Positions 10,893-22,596 of a stretch of 64,000 bases of DNA are shown one piece after another; the stretch's first letter is position 1, and the number at the start of each line of letters is the position of its first letter. This DNA comes from Lepus europaeus (Eukaryota > Chordata > Mammalia > Lagomorpha > Leporidae), in the NCBI RefSeq assembly GCF_033115175.1, contig NC_084836.1, positions 68,619,297 to 68,683,296 on the forward strand, read 5' to 3'. Below the pieces are notes generated by a model. It searched no databases, had not been told where the DNA came from, and saw nothing but the letters and a program-made list of their open reading frames with translations. Position numbers and translations under genes: made by a program.

Positions 10893-11935
10893 AGCAATGT
10901 AAACTTAAAGAGTTCCCATTTTTAATGTTTAAAGTGGCTGAAGGAATCAACCACACAAGGTCTAGAGTGTTCATATTTCCTGGGATTTTAATTCTGTAGA
11001 ATTCTAAAATTATACAAGTATTGTGCAGGGTATTTTTTTTTTTTTTGGCACCTGATCTTTCAAAATTTCTTATGCATTGATAAGATTCTGGCATGGGAAT
11101 GGATTTAAGATACAACTCAATACTACATCATTTCAGGAAAGGCCAAATTGGTACAGACAATAAGCGCATTTTAAATGCTAAATAGCAAGAATCTTTTGCT
11201 AAATGTCCGTTGGTTATAACTCAAAGATAGAAGTTGCAATTCCATCAAACTCATGGCCTCATCAAACTGCTTTTCAAAACCCTTTGGAAGCTTCACTAAA
11301 CTTATTCACCATATCAACATACTGGCTAATATATATGACAAATCAGATCCTGTCTCAAGTTCTACTTCCAAGGCAATGGCGTGAGGCACCCCAGTTTTAT
11401 TGAATGCAATGGGTTTTTCTATGACCATTGGAGTCTTTGAGGCACAGCCGCATCTTAGGGCAATATTTTTCCAGATACCAAAGCTGTTTGCTGTCAAAAG
11501 CTCCATGCCACTTTTGTCTTATGAACTGTACTGCATCTTTGGATTTCATTCCACCTTCAACAAATGCTCAGGAGACAAGCACTGGAGTTTTCCCAAGGTC
11601 TGCAACAAAAACAAACAGCCCTTCAACAAGCAGGTTCTTCATGAAACTTAGTTTTGACAAGACTTAACCAGTGCCGGACAGTCTGGCTGGGTGGTGGTGC
11701 ACCATCATGAAAAGGCCAGTCGAGAAGATAGATGTTCTCTTTCTCCCCAAGAGTCGTGTCGGAAGTCGCTTCACGGACTCTTGATCTCGTGGTAACTGCT
11801 TATTTCTCAAGTTCCTCAATACATTTGGTTGATGTGGCATTGGCTGGGTTATGTGTAGTAAGAAATCTCAAGTTTTCGTATGTGACTTCCACAGGAGCTG
11901 GGTGCTTCATTCAAGTCATGTGAATTTACTTAAAG
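10893..11935 (-). pseudogene. PTP4A1P: PTP4A1 (PRL-1) processed pseudogene
   Basis: Read on the minus strand, the segment from about 11925 to 11400 follows the whole 173-residue PTP4A1 phosphatase without introns: PAPVEVTY near the start, then [33 protein letters not shown]-like, and KDSNGHR near the end. The C-terminus (KDSNGHR...CIQ) favours PTP4A1 over PTP4A2. The catalytic region is decayed: the cysteine loop (CVAGLGR in the parent) is disrupted. In-frame stops occur near the start codon, after IEELEK, before the catalytic loop and after PVLV. About 500 bp of the parent's 3' UTR follows (11400-10893). It is flanked by SINEs on both sides. It is dead as a gene. Confidence 0.93.
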
Positions 11936-12270
11936 GGGCCGGCACTGTGGTGTAGTGGGTAAAGCCTCCATCGACAGCACCGTCATCCCATATGGGCACT
12001 GGTTTGAGTCCCAGCTGCTCCACTTCCGATCCAGCTCTCTGCTGTGGCCTGGGAAAGCAGTAGCAGATGGCCCAAGTGCCTGGGCCCCTGCACCCATGTG
12101 GGAGACCCGGAAGAAGATCCTGACTCCTGGCTTCAGATCAGCACAGCTCATACTGTTGTGGCCAATTGGGGAGTGAACCAGTGGATGGAAGACCTTTCTC
12201 TCTCTCTCTCTCTCCCCCTCTGCCTCTCTGTAACTCTGCCTTTCAAATAAATAAATAAATCTTTTAAAAA
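11936..12270 (+). repeat. C-SINE type A at 5' edge of PTP4A1 pseudogene
   Basis: GGGGCCGGCACTGTGGTGTAGTGGG head to AAATAAATAAATAAATC tail. Confidence 0.93.
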
Positions 12271-12414
12271 CTAAAAAAGAATATGTCTCCCCTGTTAAAA
12301 CTACTTTTCCTGAAAACCAGACCCTGCAAAGTGATCATTGAGTATTTTTTGGCAAACAGTGAGAGAGGACAGAATTCTGTCTCCTTTTCCCAACACTCTA
12401 ACAAGCATGCAAAT

Positions 12415-12610
12415 TGTGATTGAGAAGGGGAGAGAGAGAGCACGTCCATTCCCAGGTTCACTTCCCAAATGCCTGCAGTGGCTAGGACAGGCCTAGACAA
12501 AGCTAGGAGCTAGGAACTCAATCCAGGTCTCCCACGTAGGTGGCAGGGATCCAATTCCTTGAGTCATCGCCGCCGCCTTCCAGGATCTGCATTGGCAGAA
12601 AGTTGGAACC
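12415..12610 (-). repeat. Old C-SINE fragment
   Basis: Recognisable GAGAGAGAG...TTCACTTCCCAAATGCC and CAGGTCTCCCACGTAGGTGGCAGGG core; both ends lost. 12640-12960 next to it shows nothing I recognise. Confidence 0.6.
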
Positions 12611-12964
12611 ATGAGATTGTATGGGGAGTTCAAGTAACAGAATCTGTTACTAAGCACCAGATCGCTAAACTTAGAAGCTTTGCAAAAATATTCATATGAG
12701 GATATTTGCTGATTCCATCAGGATCTTTGAAAGAATCAGAAATGTCAAGGATTTCTTTTAACAATAAGCAATGCCACAGAAGTGAGCTTCCATTTAGATA
12801 GACGAACGTAGGATTAGGTTCACCCAGTGTTGCTCCAGGGGACACAGTTGGGCCAGAGGTGGGCGTCCCTGGAGGACAGCTGTGGGGGAGGAAGACAGGA
12901 TGCGCTACAGGAGCTGATCAGCCTCAAAACAGACCACTCCTAAATAAAAGTGTAAAAAAAAAAA

Positions 12965-13305
12965 AAAAGCGAAAATGGTTTTCCTAATGGGTAAGATGCC
13001 CCCACCCCACATCAGAATGCCTGGATTGGATACCCCACTCTAGCTCATGGTTCTAGCTTTCGGTCAGTGCAGAACCTGGGAGCAATAACTCAAGGAATTG
13101 GGTCCCTGCCACCCATGTGGGGTTCTGGCTTTGGTCTGGCCCAGTCCTATCCACTGTAGGCATTTGGGAAGTGAGCCAGTAGATAGGAACTAGCTCGCTC
13201 GCTCTCTCTCTCTCCCCTACTCCCTCTCCCCCTCCCCCCCCCTCCTCTCCCTCTCGCCCTCCTTCTCCCTCTCCCTCTCCAATAAATAAATAATAAAAAT
13301 CTTTC
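12965..13305 (+). repeat. Old C-SINE with (CT/CCCT)n expansion
   Basis: Core CCACCCATGTGGGGTTCTGGCTTTGGTCTGGCCC; a pyrimidine tract expanded to about 80 bp, then an AATAAATAAATAATAAAAATC tail. Confidence 0.75.
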
Positions 13306-13315
13306 AAAGAAACAG

Positions 13316-13575
13316 GAGGAGGTGTTTGGCATAGCAGTTAAGGTAATCTGTATCGTGCCTACACCTGTATCAGCGTGCCTGGGTTCCAGTCCTTGCTTCA
13401 CTCCCAATTCCAGCTACTTGCTAAAGTGAACCCTGGGAGGCAGCAGTGTTGGATCAAGGTTTTAGGTCCCTGCCACCGAGGTGGGTGGCCTGGGTGGAGT
13501 TCCTGGCTCCTGGCTTTAGCCCAAACTGGCTACAGCTGTTGCAGGCACTGGGGGGAATGAACCAGCAGATGAAAG

Positions 13576-13609
<34 letters not shown>

Positions 13610-13634
13610 CTTAAATAATTAAAAAAAAAAAAGA
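13316..13634 (+). repeat. Old C-SINE
   Basis: GAGGTGTTTGGCATAGCAGTTAAGG head (older subfamily), (CT)n and an AT tail; tandem to the previous SINE. Confidence 0.8.
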
Positions 13635-15022
13635 ACCACCTCCAAGAAAAGGCACCACAAGTGTTTGTTGAAGGAACAATCATAAGACCAGTTCTGATTT
13701 TGAAAATGAAGAACCCCTTGGAAGAATCTAATGGGAACGATAGATCTTTTCTCTTCCAAGACAAATGTTCAGATGCACACACAGATACTCACGCACACAC
13801 ACACACTAATGCACAGGTCTGCATTCCATCGTGAAACTCCTCCTTGAACAAAGCCTGGGCATTGCGATGCTGGAAGTGTGGAGCAGGGCAGAGCTCCATC
13901 TTCCGCCTCGGGGACCCTCTGCTTCCACCCCTGGCCTCATCCCCGGCCTTTGCAGGTTAGCTCAGGTTTCCTGCTGCAAATCCAGCCGCAGAAGTTCCTT
14001 CCTTGGTTGGCAGTTCTGCCTCTTGTACCCATTCATAATTTATTTACTCTTCTATCCCTCACCCCATACAGTGTTGCTTCCCCTAAATTCCCTGCTCCCT
14101 TCTGTGGAGACAGATGTTAAGCCCGTAGGTTTCGGTGATGCCAGCAGACTCCAGGCTGAAGACTTTATCTCCTCACACTCTGGCAGGCCCTACTGAAACA
14201 TTGCCGGTGTGGAAAATGTGACTCGCTCCAGCCTCTCTGTCCACTGCGATCAGGGCGACACGCCTCATGCAGTAACCTGTGGATGTTTCTTGGGAGATCC
14301 TACTTTTTGGACTGTTGTCACTTTGCAAACAATTGACCAAGTCCTTTGGCTATGTGTAAGAGCGTAGCTCACGCTTCAGGGTCGGCATTGATGGCGCTGC
14401 TATGCGTCCTATGGAGGGAGGGCAATGTTTGATCGGCATCGTGGAGAGGCAGTATTCCCTGAGGCCAGCCACGTGGACTGTGGAGCTGGACCTCACAGAC
14501 TTAAATCCGTGCCATCCCGCGCCGTGCCCTTCCAATCTCTGACAGTTACCAACCACGGAACTCTGCTTCCCTTATCTGTGGGGTCTCTGACAGCTCCCCC
14601 AGAGCTATCACAATAACATCTCAACTCCCTATTATTGAATTCAACACTGTTCACAGTTGGGGCCCAGACCACCTGTTCCTTCTCACTTCCTGGGATTTTA
14701 ATTCATTGGCATTAATTGTAGCAGTCCCCCCGTGCGGCTCACAGCATAAAACGCGCTAGCCCATCTGTTCCTCTGCTTGTGCTGTCTACTCCGTCTTTCT
14801 TTCCCTGGTCAACTGTAAATTCTCTGCTTTATAATGCCTTCTCGACCCGCTCCTCAGTCAAAATCAATCGTTTAGTGTATATTTCTGTTAGAGGAATGAC
14901 CATAATGCATTGCAAAAACATGTGCGTGCATGCGTGCCTGTGTCTGTGTATTTTCCCAGCTATCACGTGCATTTCTGGAGACTAAGCCTTGCCTCTCCTG
15001 TGCTCTGTCATAGACAATGTCT
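13635..15022. other. Non-repetitive intergenic stretch
   Basis: Short (CA)n at about 13790-13805. Otherwise single-copy DNA with weak L2/MIR-like resemblance near 14640-14900. No gene seen. Confidence 0.5.
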
Positions 15023-15347
15023 TTTTTTTAAGATTTATTTATTTATTTGAAAGGTAGAGTTACACAGAGAGAGGAGCAGAGCCAGAGAAAGAAAGAGAGA
15101 GGTCTTCCACCACTGGTTCACTCCCCAGATGGCCGCTGTGATGATCCGAAGCCAGGAGCCAGGAGCTTCCTCTGGGTCTCCCACGCAGGTGCAGGGGCCC
15201 AAGGACTTGGGCCATCTTCCACTGCTATCCCAGGCCATAGCAGAGAGCTGGGTTGGAAGTGAAGCAGCCGGGACTCAAACTGGTACCCATATGGGATGCT
15301 GGCACTGCAGATGGCGGCTTTACCTGCTACGCCACAGCACCAGCTCC
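15023..15347 (-). repeat. C-SINE type A
   Basis: AAGATTTATTTATTTATTTGAAAGG to a CGCCACAGCACCAGCTCCC head. Confidence 0.92.
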
Positions 15348-15489
15348 CATCTCATCTTTGAATTCTTTCTTGCATTGTATACACGAATCCTGACCCAGCC
15401 GTCTCACGACATAGCGATGTATTTTCCTTGAAAAAGTTAAAATAGCCTCCAATGTCCCTGTGAGTTAAGGGTCCAGTGGGTGCCTTCCT

Positions 15490-16170
15490 CTACTGCACCC
15501 ATGTGGGAGACCCGGAAGAGGCTCCTGGTTCCTGGGTTCGGATCAGCACAGCTCTGGCCTTTGTGGCCAACTTGTAAGACCCCTGCTAAAAGTAAATATT
15601 AAAATATTATAGTAAAGGGTTAAAAAGTTTAGCTGCTGACAGTATACATCCCTTAAAATAACTGTGTCTCCACCTGCCTGCAGAATAACCTTGGGAAACT
15701 GCCTTGGGAAACTGCTCTGTGTAACTGTCTCACGCGATAACACTTGCAGAAGTCCGGAAAAGAGTTGCAATAAGGTTCTGTGACCATTGTATAAACTTAC
15801 CCCTTCCCTCACTAAAATCGCAACAAGAGTTTGCCCTTCAAAATAGCCAATCACCAAACGCCCCGCATACATATGTTAATCAGGTGGCTATTGTCTTTAA
15901 AAGCTGCTGTAACCCCTGCTCGGGGCTCTCTCGCTATCTCAACTGCCTGTGGTGCTGGGGAGCCCGTTTGCGCAAACGTTTTAATAAATATCCTCTTGCT
16001 TTTGCATCTACTGGGCTGGAGTTTTGGGTCTTTGGGCGACCACCCGAGCGCGTTGGATTCCCAGATTTGGAGTCCTTCAAACTGAGGACTGAACCAGCAT
16101 ATGGAAGACCTCTCTCTCTCTGCCTCTCCTTCTCTCTCTGTGGAATTCAAATAAATAAATCTTTAAAAAA
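15490..16170 (+). repeat. C-SINE 3' portion split by the solo LTR
   Basis: Body CACCCATGTGGGAGACCCGGAAGAGGCTCC... GGCCAACT runs to 15572, then GAACCAGCATATGGAAGACCTCTC...AAATAAATAAATC resumes at 16080 after the LTR. The 5' head is missing. Confidence 0.85.
15573..16079 (+). mobile_element. Solo LTR of an endogenous retrovirus (ERV1-like)
   Basis: A 507-bp element starting TG and ending CA, flanked by identical 4-bp duplications AACT (15569-15572 and 16080-16083). It has a CCAAT box at about 15846, a TATA-like TTTAAAA at 15896-15902 and a polyadenylation signal AATAAA at 15983-15988, in the order expected of U3-R-U5. It has landed inside a C-SINE: the SINE body stops at 15572 and resumes at 16080. 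There is no internal viral sequence, so it is a recombined solo LTR. The 4-bp duplication fits gamma-type/ERV1 integration. Confidence 0.88.
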
Positions 16171-17029
16171 AACAAAGAGGAATAATATTTATCTACACAT
16201 AAAGCAGATGTAAAGAACTGAGAGGAAGTACATGTATATTGGAGAGTGAGCTGCCCTCAGCCAAGTTTGGTGCCATCTCTACGATCTGGAGGCTTTAGAG
16301 GGAGGTGTCAGGGCAGGATTTAATTGAATATTCCTGGAGTGGAGCTAGAGGCGGGGTTTGAGTACCACCCATTTCCTTGCCCTTTCTGAAGTCTCTGAAG
16401 TGTTGTGGTATCAGGTGCATTATCGGAATAGAAGCGTCAGCCGTGGAACTTTATTATTATGTCCTTGTAACTAATGAAATGTCCTCACAGGGATGCAGTC
16501 GGCAGCCATGTTGGTTAGCATTTTGACCGGCACTGGTTCTGAGCAGTGGGTTCACAGAAGCTCTGGTTTTTCCACGGCACAAAGCCAGGGGAGGGTTGGG
16601 TGAAGCAAGCAGGGCTGAAGCAAGGGGCTGGTGACCTCAGCTCCTACTTGCTTATGTCAGATATTCAATATCTGTCAGGCTTTGCAGCACCTTAAACGTG
16701 AGGGAGTTCACAGTTTCAGTATTAGATGATAAGCATCTCTTTCAGTGACATTATCTCTTGGCAAAGCTGGATTTTCAAGAGGCGCCATAACAAAAAAGGA
16801 AATACCACGTGCCAATCAATATGGAACAGGAAATTACGGTGGCAGCGCTCAATCTGATCCCAGCATCTGAGACGCCGAGTCACGCTCAACAGGTGCACAC
16901 CTCCCATTACCATGTCATTGTGGTGACTTAAGAAGAATATTAAAATATTTCAACATATAGATATGATGTTTTTTCAGGAAACTATTCAGTTCTTAGAACA
17001 TAAGTACTTATTAAGTGGTTTGGATTTCA
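16171..17029. other. Intergenic stretch without recognised features
   Basis: AT-moderate single-copy DNA. No gene, exon or repeat that I can name. Confidence 0.5.
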
Positions 17030-17290
17030 TCAGTCCATAATGGAATTCTTGGGTGTTACCATGGGCTCTCTCACTCCCTTTAGATACCAACAGTATCTTC
17101 TTCTTACTGAGGTCTTCTGTAACCATCCTCTCCAAAATGTCAGCCCAGCCTGCTTTATTTTTGTCCCTAGCATGGATGGTTATCCAATATACTGTGGTCT
17201 GTTTATCTTGTGTGTTGTCTGAGTCTCCCACTAGAAAGCAAACCCTGGGAGGGCGGGGGTTTTGTCTACTTTATTCACTGCCTGCTTTTT
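17030..17290 (+). mobile_element. L2 LINE 3' end
   Basis: Old L2 landmarks in order: 'TAACCATCCTCTCCAAAAT', 'CCAGCCTGCTTTATTTTTGTCC', 'GTCTCCCACTAGAAAGCAAACCCTGGGAGGGCGGGGGTTTTGTC'. A SINE abuts its 3' side. Confidence 0.6.
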
Positions 17291-17298
17291 TTTTGTTT

Positions 17299-17345
17299 TT
17301 TAAGATTTATTTATTTATTTGAAAGGCAGAGTTAAAGAGAGGAAG

Positions 17346-17380
<35 letters not shown>

Positions 17381-17645
17381 AAGAGGTCTTCCATCCTCTG
17401 GTTCACTCCCCAATTGACCGCAACGGCCGGAGCTGGATTGATCCGAAGCCAGGAACCAGGAGCTTCTTCTGGGTCTCCCACATGGGTGCAGGAGCCCAAG
17501 GACTTGGGCCATCTTCTACTGCTTTCCCAGGCCATAGCGGAAAGCTGGATCGGAAGTGGAGCAGCCAGGACTCGAACTGGTGCCTATATGGGATGCAGGC
17601 ACTGCAGGCAGTGGCTTTACCCACTATGCCACAGCGCCAGCCCCT
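17299..17645 (-). repeat. C-SINE type A, young-looking
   Basis: TTAAGATTTATTTATTTATTTGAAAGGCAG to a CACAGCGCCAGCCCC head with near-consensus body. Confidence 0.93.
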
Positions 17646-17654
17646 ATGTATATT

Positions 17655-18292
17655 TATTTTTAAAGAATTAAAGAGGCCGGCGCTGTGGCTTAACAGGCTA
17701 ATCCTCCACATTGCGGCGCCGGCACACCGGGTTCTAGTCCCGGTTGGGGCACCGGATTCTATCCCGGTTGCCCCTCTTCCAGGCCAGCTCTCTGCTATGG
17801 CCCAGGAAGGCAGTGGAGGATGGCCCAAGTGCTTGGGCCCTGTACCCGCGTGGGAGACCAGGAAAAGCACCTGGCTCCTGGCTTCGGATCAGCGCGGTGC
17901 GCCGGCCGCAGCAGCCATCGGAGGGTGAACCAACAGCAAAAAGGAAGACCTTTCTCTCTGTCTCTCTCTCTCACTATCCACTCTGCCTGTCAAAAAAAAA
18001 AAAAAAAAAAAAGAATTAAAGAGAGACACAGAGAGATCTTCTATCTACTGTTTCACTCTCCAGATGGCTGCAATGGCCAGCGCTGGGTCAGGCCAAAGCC
18101 AGGAGCCAGGAGCTTTATAGAAATCTCCCATGTGGAGGGCAGGGGCCCAACACTTGGGCCATCTTCTGTTGCTTTTCCCAGACCATTAGCAGGGAGCTGG
18201 ATCAGACATGGAGCAGCCGGGACATGAACCAGCGCCCATGTGGAATGCTGGCATTGTAGGTTTTACCCACTGTGCCACAACACTGGACCCTG
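17655..18292 (-). repeat. C-SINE type A, host of the nested type B copy
   Basis: The tail segment (17655-17675) is separated from the body (18010-18292, to an ACAACACTGGACCC head) by the type B insertion. Confidence 0.8.
17676..18009 (+). repeat. C-SINE type B nested in an older SINE
   Basis: GCCGGCGCTGTGGCTTAACAGGC head, CTGTC-poly(A) tail. Duplicated flanks AAAGAATTAAAGAG (17662-17675, 18010-18023). Confidence 0.93.
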
Positions 18293-18299
18293 AGCAACC

Positions 18300-18885
18300 A
18301 ATTTAAATATGCAGAGCACATAAAAAGGAAATCCAAATGTCAGTATGTCTAAAGACTTCAACTGTATTAATAGTTAAAAAAATTTCAAATTAAAACTATA
18401 ATGAAATGGCTGCAGATTGACAAAAAAAAAAAGGGAAAAAATGTCTGACAATATCAAGTGTTGGCACAGATTAGGGGAACTTGCATGCCTCACTGGTGGG
18501 CACGTGAAGTGGTGCCATCACTGACAAAATGGAAGATCGGCCTAGTTCATGTGTTAGAGACGCACTCCTCTTACATACCCGGAGCAACCCATGCTCACCC
18601 GCACCGGGAAACGAGCAAAGGAAGGATCATAATAGCAGTGTGTAGGGGCCGGCGCTCTGGCCCAGCCAGTTAAAGCCTCAGCCTGCAGTGCTGGCATCCC
18701 ATATGGGCACCAGTTTGAGACCCTGCTGCTCCACTTCCGATCCAGCTCCCTGCTATGGCCTGGGAAAGCAGTAGAAGATGGCCCAAGTGCTTGGGCTCCT
18801 GCACCTGTGTGGGAGACTGGAAGAAGCTCCTGGCTCCTGGCTTCAGATCAGCTCAGCTCTGGCCGTTGCAGTCATTTGGGGAATG

Positions 18886-18928
<43 letters not shown>

Positions 18929-19300
18929 CTCTACCTCTCTCTGAAACTCTTTCAAATAAAATAAAATTGAAAAAAAAAAGCAGTGTGTAGTTACAGAAAG
19001 GACTACTCTATAGCAATGAAAACAAACTCAATTAAGCGATGGAAAACAACAGGAGTTTTCCCTTGACCAAGGGAATGATTAGTGGCTACTTCCGGAGGGC
19101 GGGAACAAAGGAAAGTAATTGGTCAGGGACAAGAGGAAGGCACCTTGGGCGCTAACAGTGTTGTTTCCTGACCTGGGTGGAATCACCAAACCTTTTTTTC
19201 TGTTTTTTTTTTCTTGAAAATTGTGTTCTCTCTTTAATGCATTTTTCTGTATATACTGTGCAATCTCAGAATAGAATACAATTTTAAAAGGAAGAGAAAA
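18300..19300 (+). mobile_element. L1 LINE 3' end, sense
   Basis: Begins in late ORF2 ('AATATCAAGTGTTGGCACAG') and continues into 3' UTR ('GTGTTGTTTCCTGACCTGGG', then 'GCATTTTTCTGTATATACTGTGC'). Interrupted by a SINE at 18646-18978 with duplicated flanks. Confidence 0.7.
18646..18978 (+). repeat. C-SINE type A in L1
   Basis: GGGGCCGGCGCTCTGGC head. Flanks AGCAGTGTGTAG duplicated (18634-18645, 18979-18990); the L1 reads through once it is removed. Confidence 0.93.
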
Positions 19301-19536
19301 GCTAGCAGCTGTTAACACTAGCAACAGAAGTTAAAAGGTCTAACTAAATACAGTTCTTGCAAAAAAAATGGAAATACTGGATCAGTTAAACAGGGATCAG
19401 GGCCTGTATGCGTGGCGCATAGCTTTACGAAACTTAGGATCCTACCCATAGGCAATAGGCAAAAATAAGGAAAAGCTGTTTGTGAAACTCACCCAGCAAG
19501 TGCTCCAGCCAAAGCATCCAAAAATACGCTTATTGC

Positions 19537-19850
19537 GGTGGGCGTCTGGCACAGCAGGGAAGTCACCAGCAGCCCATCTCAGAGCGGCTGAGCTCAGGCC
19601 CTGGCTCTGCTCGTCATCCCAGCTTCCTGCTACTGCACATCCTGGGAGGCAGCAACCGTGGCTCGAGCCACTGCCGGAGGAGACCCAGACTGAGCTCTGG
19701 GCTCCTGGATGTAGCCTGGCCCAGCTCTGGCTGCTGAAGGCATTTGGGGAGTCAAGTAGCAGACAGAAAATATTTTCTCTCTCTTTCCCCCTCTCTGCCT
19801 CTTCCTCTCTGTAACTCTGCCTTTCAAATAAATAAATAAAAATTTATTTT
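19537..19850 (+). repeat. Old C-SINE
   Basis: GGTGGGCGTCTGGCACAGCAGGG head, (CT)n, AAATAAATAAATAAAAAT tail. Confidence 0.8.
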
Positions 19851-19879
19851 AAAAAGAATTATTTTAAAAATAAATAAAT

Positions 19880-20215
19880 AGGGGCCTGTGCTGTGGTGTA
19901 GCGGGTAAAGCCGCCGCCGCCTGCAGTGCTGGCATCCCATATGGGCGACGGTTCGAGTCCAGGCTGCTCCACTTCCGATTCAGCTCTCTGCTGTGGCCTG
20001 GGAAAGCAGTGGAAGATGGCCCAAGTCCTTTAGCCCCTGCACCTGTGTGTGAAAGACCTGGAAGAAGCTCCCGGCTTCTGGCTCCTGGCTTCAGGTCGGC
20101 TCAGCTCTGGCTGTTGTGGCCATTTGGAGAGGGAACCAGTGGATGGAAGACCTCTCTCTCTCTCTCTCTCTCTCTCTAAGTCTGCCTCTCAAATAAATAA
20201 ATAAAATCTTTTTAA
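19880..20215 (+). repeat. C-SINE type A
   Basis: GGGGCCTGTGCTGTGGTGTAGCGGG head to AAATAAATAAATAAAATC tail; tandem after the previous SINE. 20216-20594 beyond it is unremarkable. Confidence 0.92.
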
Positions 20216-20607
20216 GAAATGGTATTGGTGAGATGAGGATGTGACAGCAAACTGAAGCTTGTGCTTCAGTCCCATGTAACTCAGAGGAGTGACACAGCCA
20301 AGGCTCTATAAGGAAGGCCATTTTCACCAGCAGTGGTCCAGGTGGGCCGGACAAGAGAAAGACCAGAGGGAGGGGAGAGGCAATATTGTGTTCCTGTGTG
20401 GTGTTGACTTTGGCACTTTCCAGCCTCTTTATTGTTTTGTTTTCACTCAGCTCTGTGAAGGAGTGGTTTATCAGTCCTACTGTAGAAATCCCTGGGTATG
20501 TTGTTCATGGCTGGAGGACAAGGAGTTGGTTAACACTGCACAGAATCCTGAAGTTGTCTCACTCCAAAGCAGAGGTGTCCTGGAGCCGGCTCTTAAAGGC
20601 TTGTAAG

Positions 20608-20858
20608 TGGGGCTGGTACTGTGGTGTAGCCAGTAAAGCTGCTGCCTGCAGTGCCGGCATCCCATATGGGCACTGGTTCGAGACCCGGCTGCTCCACTTC
20701 CGATCCAGCTCTCTACTATGGCCTGAGAAAGCAGCAGAAGATAACCTAAGTCCTCAGGCCCCTGAACCCACATGGGAGACCCAGAAGAAGTTCCTGGCTC
20801 CTGATCAGCTCAGCTCTGGCCGTTGCAGCCAACTGGGGAGTGAACCAGCGGATGGAAG

Positions 20859-20896
<38 letters not shown>

Positions 20897-20948
20897 CTCC
20901 TTCTCTCTCTGTGTAACTCTCTTTCAAATAAATAAATCTTTTAAACAA
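20608..20948 (+). repeat. C-SINE type A with perfect duplication
   Basis: TGGGGCTGGTACTGTGGTG head. Flanks AAAGGCTTGTAAG at 20595-20607 and 20949-20961. Confidence 0.94.
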
Positions 20949-21030
20949 AAAGGCTTGTAAGAGCTAACAGCTAGAGATTTCCAGAATTTTGTGAACATTT
21001 GTTCAGCAGACATTACCAAAAATTACAAGA

Positions 21031-21370
21031 TAGGGGTCAGCTTTGTGGCATAGTGGATTAAGCCATCTCTTGAAACACCTGCATCATATATCAGAGTACT
21101 GGCTTGAGTCCTGGCGGCTCCAATTCAGATCCAGCTTCTCATTCATGTGCCAGGGAGGTAGCAGATGATGGTTTGGGGGCCTCTGCCATCCACATGGGTG
21201 ACCAGGAGGGAGTTCCAGGCATTTGATTTAAGCCTGACCCAGCCCTGGCTGTTGTGGGCATTTGGGGAATGAACTGGAAGAGGAAAGCTTCTCTCTCTCT
21301 CTCCCCCTCTCCCTCCCCCTCTCCCTCCCCCTCTTCCTCCCTCGTCTCTCTGTCATTAAACATTAAGATG
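21031..21370 (+). repeat. C-SINE with CCCTCT-rich tract
   Basis: GGGGTCAGCTTTGTGGCATAG head; the pyrimidine tract is expanded into CCCTCTCCCTCC repeats. Confidence 0.85.
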
Positions 21371-21377
21371 CGTCATG

Positions 21378-21680
21378 TTGGGGCTGGCACCATGGCACAG
21401 CAGCTAAGCTGCCACCTATGATTCTGACATTCTATATGAGCGGCCGTTCAAGTCCCGGCTGCTCCACTCTGATCCAGCTCCCTGCTAACATGCCTGAGAA
21501 GAGTAGCAGAAGATGGCCCAAGTGCATGGGCCCCTGCACCACATGGGAGACCTGGATGCAGTTCCTGCCTCCTGGTCTCAACCTAGTCTAACCTTGGCAT
21601 CTCTCTCTCTGAGTGTCTGTCTCCTTCCCTCTCTGTAACTCTGACTTCCAAACAAATAGGTCTTTTAAAAAATAAAAATG
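21378..21680 (+). repeat. C-SINE type A
   Basis: GGGGCTGGCACCATGGCACAGC head; AAACAAATAGGTC tail; imperfect duplication GATGCGTCA / AATGCATCA. Confidence 0.85.
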
Positions 21681-22596
21681 CATCACTTCTGTGGCTGTTG
21701 CATTTTTCATAACACAAAAACATTGAGGACAAAGTCTTCCAGTACTAGAAAACTATTTTCTGTCTCCGCAAAGTCATGTAATATCATTGACAAACAAGAG
21801 AAGTCCCAGTGGGTCTTTGTCATTTAGTTTGATCTTAGCCATTAAGGTGAACAAAGTGTCAGTCAACATCACGGGAGAACCACAGTCGTGTGTCAGCTGC
21901 CACTGGTGATTGGTTATGGATATAGATTTTAGGAAAAATCATTTCTCACTTCTGGGAGAATCAAATGGCTGTATCATCTATTTAATATTATTTATGAGTT
22001 ATGCACTGCACATCCTTCAGATCAGTAAAATTTATAGTAAGCAAATATTAGATGAGCTCTCAAGAAAAAATTATAGTAAACACAATGAATTCATGTTGCA
22101 GAAAAGGGCATTTTTGCTAAACATGCAGCAACACCCCACTACTCTGGGTCATCCAATTACCTTGCCTCGCAAGCAGAGACGGAGCCCAGAGACACTTGTC
22201 CATTTCAAGTTAATGAATACTTACCTCTGTCAGGCATAGTAGGTTTATTTTGAGCAAAATGCACTATTTTCGTTTGCCCTATTCCCTGATTTTCTTCTGG
22301 GTCTTTGAAATACATCACTGCTTATTTTCAGCCCAAATTATGCAAGCATGTAAGACTTCCTCTAACTCTGTAAATAGTAATTTTCTGACTTGCCTTTCCC
22401 TTCAACACACTGATTCATCAACTCTAAGGAGCAGGTTTTATTTTCACATTTTAACATCTCTGAAATCAAGAAGCCTCTTCCAGCCTCCGCTGGCCAGGCA
22501 GCAGCTGCGCCACCGCCCTCACATGTCTGAGTGAGGTCCGAGCTGGTACACTGGCGTAGCTACCAACCGGTCTGATAGATCTTGAAGATGTAACAG
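21681..22596. other. Intergenic stretch without recognised features
   Basis: AT-rich single-copy DNA. Its short reading frames match no protein I recognise. Confidence 0.5.

Noticed and set aside
17403-17928. Reading frames of 60-155 codons recurring across the window with motifs such as AMAWESS or GHSREL
   Set aside because: They fall entirely inside C-SINE copies and recur at each copy; SINEs are non-coding.
20608-20720. tRNA-like A and B boxes (GTGGTGTAG, GGTTCGAGACC)
   Set aside because: These are the internal RNA polymerase III promoter of tRNA-derived SINEs; no cloverleaf or acceptor stem is intact, so no tRNA gene is called.
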